Positions 16,835 to 27,575 of a stretch of DNA of 63,585 bases are shown piece by piece (positions within the stretch are counted from its first letter, which is position 1; each line of letters opens with the position of its first letter). The notes beneath the pieces were generated by a model. The model ran no database searches. It saw only the letters and a list, made by a program, of their open reading frames with translations, and had not been told where the DNA came from. The translations under genes were made by a program, and so were the position numbers. The DNA is from Desulfotignum sp. Lineage in GTDB: Bacteria; Desulfobacterota; Desulfobacteria; Desulfobacterales; Desulfobacteraceae. The DNA is taken from assembly GCA_018399285.1 (NCBI GenBank), contig JAGYOW010000017.1:1-63585 (forward strand). The letters run 5' to 3'.

Positions 16835-19412
16835 TTAATGCGTCACTATTGTCCGATATTTTTCAAGGATTTGACTCATAACGGGTCTAAGTTCATTGGG
16901 CCGAACAATTCAAAAGATCCCCTTGTTGTGCCCTTGGAAAAGAGACTTACAGCCTTTTCCGGTTCCGACAATTTCAATATTTTCTTCCTAAAACCACCCC
17001 TGAATCAATCCCCTATAAACCAAGCCCGGGTTTCCACTGGGTCTGTTTCGTGGATCAAAATCAGTCAGCAGGATATAATCGTATACTAAAGCCAGTGCTC
17101 TTCCGTAGTCAATGATCTGTTCGGTGGTTCTGTTCCCGGTCCCATGGGCATAGGGCGACCTTTCTTCCAGGTGAAAGTCGCGGCAATAACTCCGTGCATG
17201 GCACGAGCAGATTCCGATTATGGCCGTAATCCAATAGAACTTTGTATTTCTGAACCACTAAATTCAGTTACGGCCAGGGTTTTGATTCTATGATAAAATG
17301 TCATAATTCCATTTGAACTGTTCAATGGGTATGTTCACACCATGCAGTGCTATCGCAGCAAGGGTGTTTGAAATATTAAAATCTATCATTCCGTCGAAAG
17401 TAATGGGGTATCTTCAAGGGTGCAAATATTGAGGTCCAATTCACTATCCCTGATAATGACGTTTCGGTCGACCAGCGTAACAGCGACTTCCATTTTTGAC
17501 ATGCGCTTTAAATTTTTACACGTCCAGCAAAGCCAAAATAATATTTCCACGGGCACGATCCAGAATTGTCATGGCTGTTTCTGTCATCTGCATTTAAAAC
17601 AGAAAACCCTGTCTTCTTTTGACAACCCCTATCACAGTGGATTTTATCATGCACAGATCTTCCTGGGATTCTATCCTGGTCACTGCCCAGGTGATCCGTT
17701 CCAATGTTCAGCAATAACACCCACATCAACTTTTTGACGCCAAGACCTCGTCTTGCGATGCCCCCACGGGCAACTTCCAGGACAATGTGATTCACTGATG
17801 GCTCCCTGGAGACACACCGGCACCCTCCGCCGCTGTAACTCCGGATAAAATTGGCTTTCCGTCAACTATAACACCGGTAGTGCAAGCCAGCTCACCATTT
17901 TTCCTGAATATTTGAGTGTAAGGGCAATGAGTTTGCAGGTTGTTGTTTGCCATTTGTTCCAGTCACGGCTAAAACTGGAATTTTTTCATAACCCATGGGG
18001 AAGAGCATTCAATAAACGGCTTTGCAACATTCCTGCTGTCCTTTTGTGGGTTCAAGATGCATTCCTGAAACCTGGTGCGGCATTCACTTCAACCACTTTA
18101 AGGCCAGAGGATTCAAGGGGCAGGAATGTCTTTTGCCAGTTACATCAACACCCACACAACCAGCCCGATGATCTGAAAGCGGCCCGTTCAGCCATGAAAC
18201 GGATATCCGGGCTGACCTCATCAGTAACATCTGTGGCAGTCCTCCCTGGCTGAGATTAGCAGTGGCTTGGTGATAGACCACCTCCTGTTTACCCGGTACC
18301 GTATATATTGAACGGCCTCTCTTAAGGCTAAAAGCCTTTGGGTCATGTCATCGACTTCAATCTGTGTCAGCACCTTTTCATGTCCAAAACCGCGCAAAGG
18401 GATCGGAGTTAACAATTTGAATCAACCATGGATGGTGATATTCCATCCCCAGACATGGGCCGTGGTTCTCTTTGTCGCAGCAATAAATTCTCCCGTTGAT
18501 GACCAGGAAGACGGAAGTCGCCGCCTTTGGACATATTCTTCTTTCGACAATAACTTCGGGTGGTAAGCAAACGCCGCATGGAAAGGCCATCTTCAATTGT
18601 TCAGGATCGGTAACATTAATCGTGACCCATTGCCGCGATTCCACATCCGGCTTGACAACAACGGCAGTGCCAAGGTTTTCAAAACCAAGAGTGCTCTTCC
18701 TCGGAAGATACCACCGCCCCTGGGAAACCGGAATGCCAGCTCTTTTCAAATAGGTTTTCACTTTCGGGTCTTTTTCGTCAGCCGTTTCCACGGCAATGGC
18801 TGAGGTCTGACAGGTGATTGAGGCTTGAATCTGTTTTGATGCGCACCATAACCCAACTGGATTATGGCTGTCTTTGTTCAGCCGATAAATGGAACCCTCT
18901 GCCCGCCTCTCTTTGACAATACTCCAGGTCGTGGGTCCAAGCATATGATCTTCCCGCAAAATCTGAGATCGGACAACGCCTGCTTGATATCGAAATGGTT
19001 TTCCCGGGCAACTGCTTCAAACAGAGATACGGCAACTTTGGCCGCTTTTAAGCCCACGGATTCCACAATGTATCGAAAGACAACAATGTAAACCCCTTTT
19101 GTGATGTATCCAGGGTTTTGCCGTATCCGATGTTCATCCCGGCCAAACATTGAAGTTCGAAATGGCAATATGTTCAATAATATGACCGGCCCAGGTTCCT
19201 CTGAAGCCGTGTGGATAAAGCCTCCAGGCTTCCCGATGGAACAGCCGTGTCTTGAAGTGTTGGCATCAGTGTCAACAATCGGTCTGAAAACCCGTCTATT
19301 TTATCTGATGGCAGATTTTCATAGGCTTTAATATCCAGACCATAAATATGGCGGTATGCTGCGTATGTCTATTAGGGCCGCGTAATGCTTCCTGCTCTTT
19401 AATCTCAATCAT
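16835..19412 (-). pseudogene. cphA: Cyanophycin synthetase, heavily frameshifted
   Basis: CphA polymerises aspartate and arginine into the storage polymer cyanophycin. Minus-strand pieces match the whole protein in order. N-terminal domain: MIEIKEQEALRGPN, then GTWAGHIIEHIA. ATP-grasp domain: QASITCQTSAIAVETADEKD, KRAGIPVSQGR, TAVVVKPDV, PEVIVERRICP, NSDPFARFW, GFGHEKVLTQIEVDD, ANLSQGG, RAGCVGVDV. Mur-ligase-like domain: VLEVARGGIARRGLGVKK, LLNIGTDHLGSD, GFSVLNADD. C-terminal: LIVRPNEL-like end and LEKYRTIVTH before the stop at 16835. Start ATG 19412 has GGGGG upstream. The span of 2578 nt equals about 860 codons, the normal length, so this is a whole gene that decayed in place through many small indels and not a fragment. 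It is third in a module after iaaA and cphB. Confidence 0.9.
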
Positions 19413-19430
19413 ATATTCCCCCTTCAATCA

Positions 19431-20244
19431 TTACGACGCTATAAGGAAGAAACCGTCTTTTTTGAAATCATATCCATATCCATCCACTAACGAATGAATG
19501 CGGACGTTTTCTACGGCAATAGGTTCTCCCGGCTTAATATTCATTATATTGGAATACCCGATACCGCTTCCATCAATAATAATCACCTGGCCTGTACCCA
19601 CAATTTCGGCAACCTGTCTCCTTGAGAACAACCCCGGACCTTCACCAATACCCACACCGATACAGGCTGGATTGAGGTGACAATCTGAATCAACCGCCCG
19701 ACACGGCCCCTTGCCATAAAATGGGTATCAAAAATGATATTATCCACAAAAACCAAATCCAGGTGTTGACAGGACACTGCCTTTGAACAGCCCTTCTTCA
19801 CTTTTGCCTTCATAAATCATGGTATCGGAAAACACGGCAGCACCGGCACTGGTGCCTGCGATAAGCGCGCCATTTTCCAGACGCGCCTGTATGGCATCAA
19901 GTACCTTTGTCCTCCCATAATGGTTGTCAGCCGTAACTGGTTCCACCCGTAAAGAAAATCAAGTCAAGATCTGTGATTTTTGCGGCTGACTTTCTCGTCA
20001 TTTGCCTGGATTCTTTCTTTAATATTAAATATGTCTTATCCTGGACGCACCAAGAGATGAAAACACTCTATGATAATCTTTGCCCCGCTGTTCAGGATCT
20101 TCACTTGCCGTGGTGATGATACCGACCTGGTAATCTTTTTGCCGATTTCAAGAACCACCCGCTTGAGTACGATCAATTACTTGCCTTGTCTTCATTGCCG
20201 CCAATTGCAATCAGGCGTCCCAGAAATAAAGGATTTAATGTCAT
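19431..20244 (-). pseudogene. cphB: Cyanophycinase, frameshifted
   Basis: CphB is a serine peptidase that cuts cyanophycin to beta-Asp-Arg dipeptides. The minus-strand reading begins MTLNPLFLGRLIAIGGNEDK, continues VLKRVVLEIGKK, NIKERIQANDEKV, and reaches the nucleophile elbow GALIAGTSAGAAVFSDTMIY (GTSAG holds the catalytic Ser). Then LSTPGFGF, DNIIFDTHFMARGRVGRLIQ, GVGIGEGPGLF and EIVGTGQVIIIDGSGI, ending before 19431. Length about 271 codons is normal. The start ATG at 20244 overlaps the stop of the isoaspartyl peptidase gene (ATGA), so the two were translationally coupled. Several frame changes and a TAG-type stop disable it. The stop lies 18 nt before cphA. Confidence 0.9.
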
Positions 20245-21044
20245 TGGTATTTATTCTCCGTCATATGCGACCATGCCATGCCATTGCGGGCATTTGATGC
20301 AAATCCATTCCGGGTTAAAATGATGAGTCCGATATCGACACGCAGGTCAAACAAAGTGATGGCCTTATGTGCGGCGTCAACTGGACTCATGCTGTTTTCC
20401 AACCAGGTGTAAACCCTTTTTGCAAGAAGCCTTAGTGCAATGAATTCACCATCCTGTGCAGGCGACAGCGCCTGATGCACCACAGAACAGGACCGCATCC
20501 CGGCAACGGCACATCCCCCACCCGCCCCATGGCTGATTTTTCAAGTCCTCCTGAACTTAATCGCTGCAGCAAAGACCATCAAAAGCAAACCGCTCCCACG
20601 GTATCACATGATGTTTCCGGGCGTTTCTATTTGGTCGGGACCATTTAAATCTGCAACCGGAATATGATGTTTTTTGGCAAAGATCCTGGCCCCGTCTCCC
20701 ACCAGAAGAATATGCGGAGAATAACGTAACACCCCATGAGCTATATCAATCGGGTTTTTTATATTTTCCACACAGGCAACCGCTCCGAATTCATTGCTGC
20801 TCGTCATACAGGATGCATCAAGTTGCATGGTACGGCCATCAATTCTCAATTTTGAACCTGAACCGGCATTAAACCTGGGGTCATCTTCTAAAACCTTGAC
20901 AGCATCAACAACAGCAGCCAAAGCGTTTCCTCCATTTGCCATCAGATCCATTCCCCTGCTGGCGGCAGAATCTGTTCCATCAAAATACTTGGGATTCGAG
21001 CCTGCTCCTCCATGGGTTAGAATCGCACGTTGAAAGTCTGGCAC
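20241..21044 (-). pseudogene. iaaA: Isoaspartyl peptidase / plant-type asparaginase, frameshifted
   Basis: An Ntn-hydrolase that splits beta-aspartyl dipeptides, the second step of cyanophycin breakdown. The minus strand starts with GTG at 21044 after GGAG and reads FQRAILTHGGAGSNPKYFDG, ALAAVVDAVKVLEDDPRFNA plus GSGSKLR, then after a break DTVGAV (its Thr, at 20600-20602, is the autocleavage nucleophile), SSGGLEKSAMGRVGDVPLPG, ACTGDGEFIALRL-like text and a C-terminal NGMAWSHMTE. The nucleophile is kept, but frame changes near 20640, 20560 and 20490 break the gene. About 267 codons. Its stop overlaps the cphB start by the ATGA arrangement, making iaaA-cphB-cphA one former operon. Confidence 0.88.
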
Positions 21045-21301
21045 CGATTTTCTCCAATTTAATTTTATTTAACACTTTAGACACATTGAACTACTGTATG
21101 GTAGGCTTTTACCTTTGTGTATGCAAGCGATTAAAAAACGGAGATTACAAGTCGGAAAGGATTGTTTGTTAACCCCGAAAAGTTCTCAACGGAAATTTCG
21201 CAAATGAAAAAGTGATCCTAGCAGGTTTTGAATATTTATGGTATCTCAAAATAAATGACCCTAAGATTTTATATCTATGGGATAATTTAGCACAACTTTA
21301 T

Positions 21302-21639
21302 TCAATCTTCATAAAGGTTCATATCTGGGTAATGTTTTTTGGCACATTCCTGACATATACCATGACTGAATTTGACGTCCGAATGCTCATGGATATATTT
21401 TTCAATTTGATTCCAATATCCTTTATCATCCCTAATTTTTTTGCAGTGGGAGCAAATTGGCAGAAGTCCGCTTAATGTTTTTATTCTAACAAAGCCTTTT
21501 GAAGTTGTACGATTATCCTTTCACGTTCTTTTTCAACTTTGATTCGGGCATTGATTTCATTTTTCAAATTTTTGTTGGTTTCATCAAGTTCCTTGAAAAT
21601 CAAACCATATGGTTGACGTATTCCGGTTTCAATTATTGC
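21302..21639 (-). pseudogene. C-terminal fragment of a PAS-type sensor (CSHCKKIRDDKGYW module)
   Basis: On the minus strand the frame reads EAIIETGIRQPYGLIFKELD, a coiled-coil KNEINARIKVEKERERIIVQ, then after one frame change KTLSGLLPICSHCKKIRDDK, GYWNQIEKYIHEHSDVKFSH, GICQECAKKHYPDMNLYED and a stop. This Cys-rich end is a known C-terminal module of bacterial sensor and response-regulator proteins; its function is not established. The fragment begins exactly at the inner side of the left terminal repeat of the insertion sequence at 21640, so the insertion or a linked deletion removed the front of the gene. Same module: 49.7-49.87 kb and 54.46-54.6 kb. Confidence 0.8.
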
Positions 21640-23169
21640 CTCAACTTTCGGGATTCAGCCGAACAATGAAAAACATGACATAACTATTTGAAATAATATC
21701 AAAAAAACTTGAAGAGCCCAACTGTTTGATATATACTGGATTCGACAAAAAACACAATAAAATCAAACAGAAAGGGCTCAAACGATACATAACAAGATTG
21801 ACACAGAAACGCAAGCGGACATTAAAATTTTCGGCAAAATTGATGGCTTTTTCAACCAGTTTAAAATTGCTACTTCTTTGCATCAATGCGGCATTAGAAA
21901 ACGACATGGGCATAGCGTGCGCACCTTGATTTTGGCCATATTCACCCTGCCCTTTGTGGGGCAAAATTTTTTCAGGGGCATTGCAACCAATGACACCCTG
22001 GCGTTTGGTAAAGACGCAGCCTATGATGTTCTGAAGGGGTGTCAATCCAATTGGAGAAAGCTGTTGTTGAGCATCGGTACGAAGCTTTACGTTTTTTTGA
22101 ACCGGCTGACAGATGAAGACCGCGAATCTGTTCTGATTGTGGATGACAGCCCTTATGACCGTTCTCGATCCAAAGCGGTAGAGCTGTTGTCCCGGGTGTG
22201 GGATCATAGCAATGGTCGATTTATCAAAGGGTTTCGGATGCTCACGGTTTGCTGGTCCGACGGATACAGTTGTCTGCCATTGGATTTTTCGCTATTTGTC
22301 ATCTGCGGATGCCAAAAACCCGGCTTTGTGATAATCGCAAATCAATGGACAAGCGGTGTTGTGCATGGCAACAGCGCCAGGAAGCCGTAGTCAAAGCTCC
22401 GGAAAATTTGAAACCATGGTCGATCGGATTTTGGCAGCGGGTGTCCAGGCCAAATATCTGCTGATGGACAGCTGGTTTGCAATGCCCGCAACCATTACTG
22501 CGTTAGCCAAAAATATAACTGTTGTCGGGATGGTGAAAAAACCCCGAAAATTCATTATGAATACAATGGTCATTGGGTGGACGACAGACGCGATCTATCA
22601 GCTGACTCAAAAAACGCCGTGGCCGTGCAAAGATCCTGGCAAGTGCTTTGGTGACGTTAAAAGGCGGACAAGCTGCCAGACTTGTGTTTGTGCGGGACAG
22701 GCGCAAAACGGACTGGCTGGCATTGATATCCACGGACCTTGATCTGTCAAATGAAGACATCGTTCGGATTTACGGCAAACGCTGGGATATGAGGTGTTTT
22801 CAAAATGGCCAAACAGCATCTGAAGCTGGCAAAGGAGATGCAATGCCGCGATTATGATGCCCTGGTGGCCACACAACGATTGTTTTCCTGCGGTATATGT
22901 TTTTGGCGTACCAGCATCGGATAGAGACTGATGACAGGACGTTTGGAGAATTGTTCTATGCCTGCTGTGACGAGGTCTCCGATATTTCGTTTGTTGAATC
23001 GCTTTACAGAATAATGGCGCTTGCCGACAACAAATTGAAAAAGCTTAGCAGTTATTGTGAGAAAACAGCGACAGCATTTTTTGATGTAGTTATGACTACA
23101 GCACTACAATGTTCCAGTTTGTTAGAAAACAAAATTAGCCAGTAATTTTTAAACCCGAAGAAAGTTGAG
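21640..23169 (+). mobile_element. IS4-like insertion sequence, decayed, with terminal inverted repeats
   Basis: The left end starts CTCAACTTTCGGGATTCA (21640) and the right end, reversed, reads CTCAACTTTCTTCGGGTTTA (ending at 23169), so the two ends match over the first ten bases and then with a small gap. Between them lies one decayed DDE transposase. About 1.53 kb, typical for IS4-type elements. On its right, a histidine kinase gene is cut exactly at the edge; on its left, a sensor fragment starts exactly at the edge. The flanks show no direct target duplication, which suggests a deletion next to the element after insertion. Confidence 0.7.
21726..23145 (+). pseudogene. IS4-type DDE transposase, frameshifted
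   Basis: Fragments in order: QCGIRKRHGHSVRTLILAIF, LPFVGQNFFRGIATND, GKDAAYDVLKGCQSNWRKLL, then VLIVDDSPYDRSRSKAVELL (first catalytic Asp), FIKGFRMLTVCWSDGYSCLP, VQAKYLLMDSWFAMPATITA (second Asp), VVGMVKKPRKF, RLVFVRDRRKTDWLALISTD, then IVRIYGKRWDM and MAKQHLKLAKEMQCRDYDAL (region of the catalytic Glu), and a long intact C-terminal part from 22897 to the stop at 23145. Frame changes are near 21880, 22290, 22600 and 22800. The family (IS4 group) is judged from the YGKRWDIE-type box and the DDSPYDRSRSK motif. Confidence 0.88.
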
Positions 23170-25294
23170 TGAATAACCATTCCTTTTTCCAGCATCATCT
23201 GTGTCATCTTGAGAATAGAAGTTCATCTTCCACCAGCAGAATGGTTTCAGTTCCCCGGCGGCGGCTTTTTCTCAGGCGCCATCTTTTTCAGTGTTTTCAT
23301 CGGTAACTAAACGGGGCAGGTAAATTTTGAAGATGGAACCCTGACCAAGTTCGCTATGGCTTATTAATGAAACCATTGTTCTGTTTGACGATGCCATAAG
23401 CAGTGGCAAGCCCCAGGCCGGTGCCTTTGCACCTTGGTAGTGAAAAACGGCTCGAACAAATTATCCAGGTATCCTTGTCATGCCGCAGCCATTAATGCTG
23501 ATCGCCAGCAGCACAAAATCACCAGGGATAAAGCCAGCGTGTTCTTTGCAGTATGCTTCATCAAACGTCTTTCTTCCGGTTTCTATGGTGAGTTTGCCTA
23601 CACCGTCAATGGCATCTCTGGCATTTACACAGAGGTTAGCCAGGATCTGATCTATCTGGGACGGGTCCATTTTCACCGGCCACAGATGAGTAGCTGGTTT
23701 GCCCATACCAGATCAATATCTTCACCGATAAGCCGGCGCAGCATATTCAGCATGCTTTCCACGGTATCGTTCAAATCCAGCTTTCTGGGGGAGATGATCT
23801 CTTTTCTGGCAAAAGCCAGCAGCTGCTTTGTGATATCAGTCGAACGCTTCGCTGCGGTTTGGATTTCTTTCAGGTCGGAAATCAGATCGTTATCTTCATC
23901 CGCCTTCAATAGTGCCAGTTCCGTATGTCCCAGAATCACCCCCAGCATGTTGTTGAAATCATGGGCCACGCCGCCGGCCAAGCGGCCCACGGATTCCATT
24001 TTCTGGGCCTGGAGGAGTTGCGATTGAAGCTTTTCCCGTTCCGCCTCTGCCTGCTTGCGCCCTGTGATGTCACAAAACAACTATCCTGCTTTCATTATCT
24101 TCTCCGTTTCATCTTTGATAGGGTGCAGCATTGGCTGTCACTATTCTGTCTTCACCCTCTTTGCGGCGTATAATGAAATCTCTGCTGTTTGTTTCTCCGA
24201 ACATTATTGCCTGGGCAAGGAGGGACCTCATCGGTTCCTAAGTGGCCTGCCATCAAGGTCAAGGAGGTTTCCAGCTTGCGCATACTGTTCGACTCCGACT
24301 CCGTTGACAACGCTCTGGCGGTCACCGCCACGAATTGTAATCCTGCATCATTCACATAGCCCGAGTCCGGCCATCCGGCACTCGGCAATGGCAATGCCAG
24401 CAGGACTGCAGTCCATGGCAGCTTGCAGAATAGCTTGAGCCTGGCACTGCAGTTCTTCCTCCGCCTGCTTGCGCTCCGGTGATATCCCGGGTGATGGAAA
24501 AGACAGATCTTCATCGGTGATGCGCAATATTCAGGCCGACATAAGCGCTGTTTTATTCTGCCCGTTTTGTCGGTGAATTCTGCTTCCAGGTTTTCAACAA
24601 TCCCGTGTTCTTTAAGCCCGGCAACCAGCAGTTGCCTGTCTTCTGGATTGGCCCAGATATTGAGTGCAAGAGAGGATTTTCCCACCACATCCTGGCGGGT
24701 ATACCCCATAAGTTTGGTGAATCCATCATTGATATCAATGTATACTCCGTCTTCAAGCCGGTTGAGTTGATGGAATCCGGGCTTGTATGAAATGCCAGAC
24801 GAAATTTTTTCTTCACTTTCCTGCAACGCTTTTTGCGCCCTTACGCTTGGTGATATCTGATAATTCCCCAAAAGCCCTTGTATATCAGGATCATGCTAAA
24901 AAGATTGCATCCTGAAAATTCTATCCATTTGTAGCTGCCATCTTTACAACGATATCTGCATTCCATCGTTCCGACGGCATCAGGCGTGTGCATGATCTTT
25001 CAAAAAACCGCTGTGTGAATTCAATATCATCCAGGATGTGTATATTGTCCCAGGTGCTCCCCGACAACATCTTCAGGTTTCCAGCCAAACAATTTTTCGA
25101 TATTCGGGCTTTTATATCTATTGATGCCATCCTGATCGATGATAACAATTACATCCCCGATATTCGCTACCATCTTGCTGTGCTTGGCTTCACTTTTCTG
25201 AAGTTCTTTTTCAATCTTATTTCGGACATTGTCGGCTTTCTCTAATTCCTCAATCCAATCTTTTCAATTCTTTATAGGAAGGTTTTGCTGTCAT
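23170..25294 (-). pseudogene. PAS-domain sensor histidine kinase (hybrid), frameshifted and cut by the insertion sequence
   Basis: Minus strand from the ATG at 25294 (MTAKPSYKELKRLD). At least two PAS domains can be read (one with NRLEDGVYIDINDGFTKLMG and GYTRQDVVGKSSLALNIWAN). Then the kinase core: LLQAQKMESVGRLAGGVAHD (phospho-His in VAHDFNN), LTKQLLAFARKEIISPRKLD-type text, LANLCVNARDAIDGVGKLTI (N box) and the ISINGCGM-like G box. A receiver-domain start (ETILLVEDE) follows and stops at 23170 at the insertion-sequence edge. Several frame changes. It closely resembles the intact kinase at 55037-56221 (same LLAFARK-x-x-SPRKLDLNDTVE pattern), so the two are paralogues. Confidence 0.88.
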
Positions 25295-25591
25295 ACTAAG
25301 CCCTTTTTGACTGTAAAGCGTATATTTTTGCGATGTGCTCGATATTTCTGGCTGAAAATACTGCTTTTGAGTTCATCCAAGCTTACCTGCTGAAAAATAC
25401 CTTTTCCAAACTCAAATATCTTGCAATTATGTTGCGAGTTGCCCCTGAGCCTTGATAACCGGGCGTTTTTTTCCAACATTGGGCATGCAAATAAATATCC
25501 CCATTAAATACAACAAGTTGTCAGGATACTACAACTTTGTAAAATATGCAACATAACAATTGACTCCTGCCCTACTTCAGGGTGCCTTCGA
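25295..25591. other. Intergenic stretch without a recognisable gene
   Basis: About 300 nt, AT-rich, between the dead kinase and the recombinase trio. A minus-strand open frame of 62 codons at 25291-25479 has no recognisable features. The right or left end of the recombinase element may lie here; I could not find terminal repeats by eye. Confidence 0.35.
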
Positions 25592-26640
25592 CTAACCTTG
25601 AGGTATTCTCAAAGGCTGTCCAATATTCAAGGACATTTGTTTGTTTTCCCATTGGATTAGTTCATCTATTTTGGGATCGGATTTAAGCTGCTGCCGTGTG
25701 AAGAGTGGATAAAATCTTCCTGTATTTGTCTCTTCTGATTGGGTCCAGTTGCAGATAGACCATTGTGGATTGAACATTGGCATGTCCCAGACGATTTTGA
25801 TTTCAGACAGGGCTTGCCTTCGGAATACCATCCGGATGGCACATGAGTGCCGGAAGCTATGAACAGGATGCATGAGAGACAGTCGTTTGGATGGTAAAGC
25901 CTGTTCAAGGCACCGCTTGCAGATGCGGTTGATACCATGGCGTGTCAGTGCAGATCCTCTTTGGTTTTATGAACAAACTCTTTTTAAAAACAGGCGAGGG
26001 CGGCTGCGGTATTCTGCAATGTACTGATGAACGAGTTCGGTCACGTTTTCCGGAGAAGCAGTTCAATCTGCCGGTATCTGTTCCCCTTGCCGAAGGACAG
26101 CCAGAGTTTTGTTTTCGTAATCAAAATAATCCAGCTGAAGTGTGGCGATTTCTGTTGCCCTGGCTCGGTATCATACAAAGAGATGTAAAGGGTATAATTC
26201 CGGAACCCGTCTTTCTTCTCAAGCAATGCCAGTGAAGATTTTGTTGATTTCCTGGGGATACAAAAATCCGATCAACTTTGCTGGCTGCGTTTTTCTGGGG
26301 TATGGCAAGGATCGCATCCGCCTGCTTCTGTAATTCAGGAGAGATGAAACGGATCATTTGGCAAAGGACTTCGAGACACCCAGCCGCTGATTTCGTGTCT
26401 TGGCAGTGTTGGAACGATCCAGTTCAGCTGGTTGAAAACTTAAAATCAAATCCGTTGTCAAATGCTCAAATTCCAGGACCCACTGTTTTATTCTGTGATA
26501 CCGGGCGGCAAATGTGGTAAAAACAAAGAAAAGTATCGGTAGCTTTTTTATCGTATTAGGGCTGCATCCTTTGATCTGAGGCGGTATTGGTCCGAAAATT
26601 TAATTATACAACTTGTCAGTCGCGGTTTTCTCAGGATATC
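25592..26640 (-). pseudogene. Tyrosine recombinase C of the trio, frameshifted
   Basis: Minus-strand pieces in order: GCSPNTIKKLPILFFVFTTF, DRSNTAKTRNQRLGVSKSFA, MIRFISPELQKQADAILAIP, a core start near TLYISLYDTGARATEIATL-like text (box I Arg), then RLSLMHPVHSFRHSCAIRMV (the H-x-x-R box), GHANVQSTMVYLQLD in a shifted frame (G-H and the catalytic Tyr), and the C-terminal DPKIDELIQWENKQMSLN. All catalytic boxes can be recognised but lie in at least four frames. About 340 codons, the usual length. Confidence 0.82.
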
Positions 26641-27575
26641 GGCAAAATTGAGAGGCGTGTCCTGCTTTCGCATCAACCACTCTCAGATATTCCATAGTGT
26701 ATTGATATTCATGACCCATATAAGCGGCAAGTACCGGCGGCACATTCTGGAGACTGTTTCGGGCAATGGCATACTTCAGCGTGTAGATGGCAAGAATGCC
26801 GAGGACTGTGCGGGTAAGGTTTTCCAAAGTGGTGTCGCCTATGACATTTCCTGGGGTGTCAATGCCGATTTGCCGCACGGCACTGGCAGAAGAACAACGC
26901 GAATACGCTGGTGCCCAGAAAGCCTCTTTGCAGGCCTCCTATAAACAGATAGGGATTGATATCATGTTCAATCAGGCCGCCCGGCATGAAAGATAATTGT
27001 CGATTTGTCTTGCAACGGATCCGGGTATCGGGATCAAACGGTCTTTGCTGAATTTGGTTTCTCAACCTAAATTGTTTTCATCCGGCCGATAATCCGCCAG
27101 CTTCAAACGCAGGGGTTCGCTGATCCTCAGTCCGCGACGAGCCAAAAGCAGTATCACCAGATACTCACTGAAATCTTTAAGAAAAACCGCTGTGTGTGCC
27201 GCCTGATCCGCCGCAAATCACATCCAGTAACATCAACCTGTTCGGTGAAAAGACAAAAGGACAAACGGCCGCCGTTGAAGGTTAGAACGTCCTTTAACGG
27301 ATTGTTGAGAAGGGATCCTTCCGCTTCAGATACTCAAAAAGCATCGAACAGCAGACAGGGTGATATTTACAGTAGACAGTTTCTTCTCCAACTTCTTTGC
27401 TTTTCTGAAGTTCAAATAAAATCAGGGTTCCAAACACTTCGAGGTCGGCCTGTTTTTATATTTATCAAAGATCACAAGTCGGGATCCTGATTAACTTTCC
27501 TTGTAACCCAGCCCTTTTCGATAGACAATAAAGTTTTCCAGTTCACTGTTCAAAAAAACTTTCAAACGGTTTCAT
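26600..27575 (-). pseudogene. Tyrosine recombinase B of the trio, frameshifted
   Basis: Starts at ATG 27575, which overlaps the end of recombinase A by 14 nt. Reads NSELENFIVYRKGLGYKES, FDKYKNRPTSK, KLEKKLSTVNITLSAVRCFL, then LVILLLARRGLRISEPLRLK (box I Arg in RGLRISEPL), LIPIPGSVARQIDNYL, and the C-terminal LKYAIARNSLQNVPPVLAAY with MGHEYQYTMEYL (G-H and Tyr boxes). The stop is at 26600. About 325 codons with five or more frame changes. Confidence 0.82.

Noticed and set aside
21212-21475. An 87-codon plus-strand hydrophobic frame
   Set aside because: It is antisense to the Cys-rich sensor tail, which is recognisable on the minus strand.
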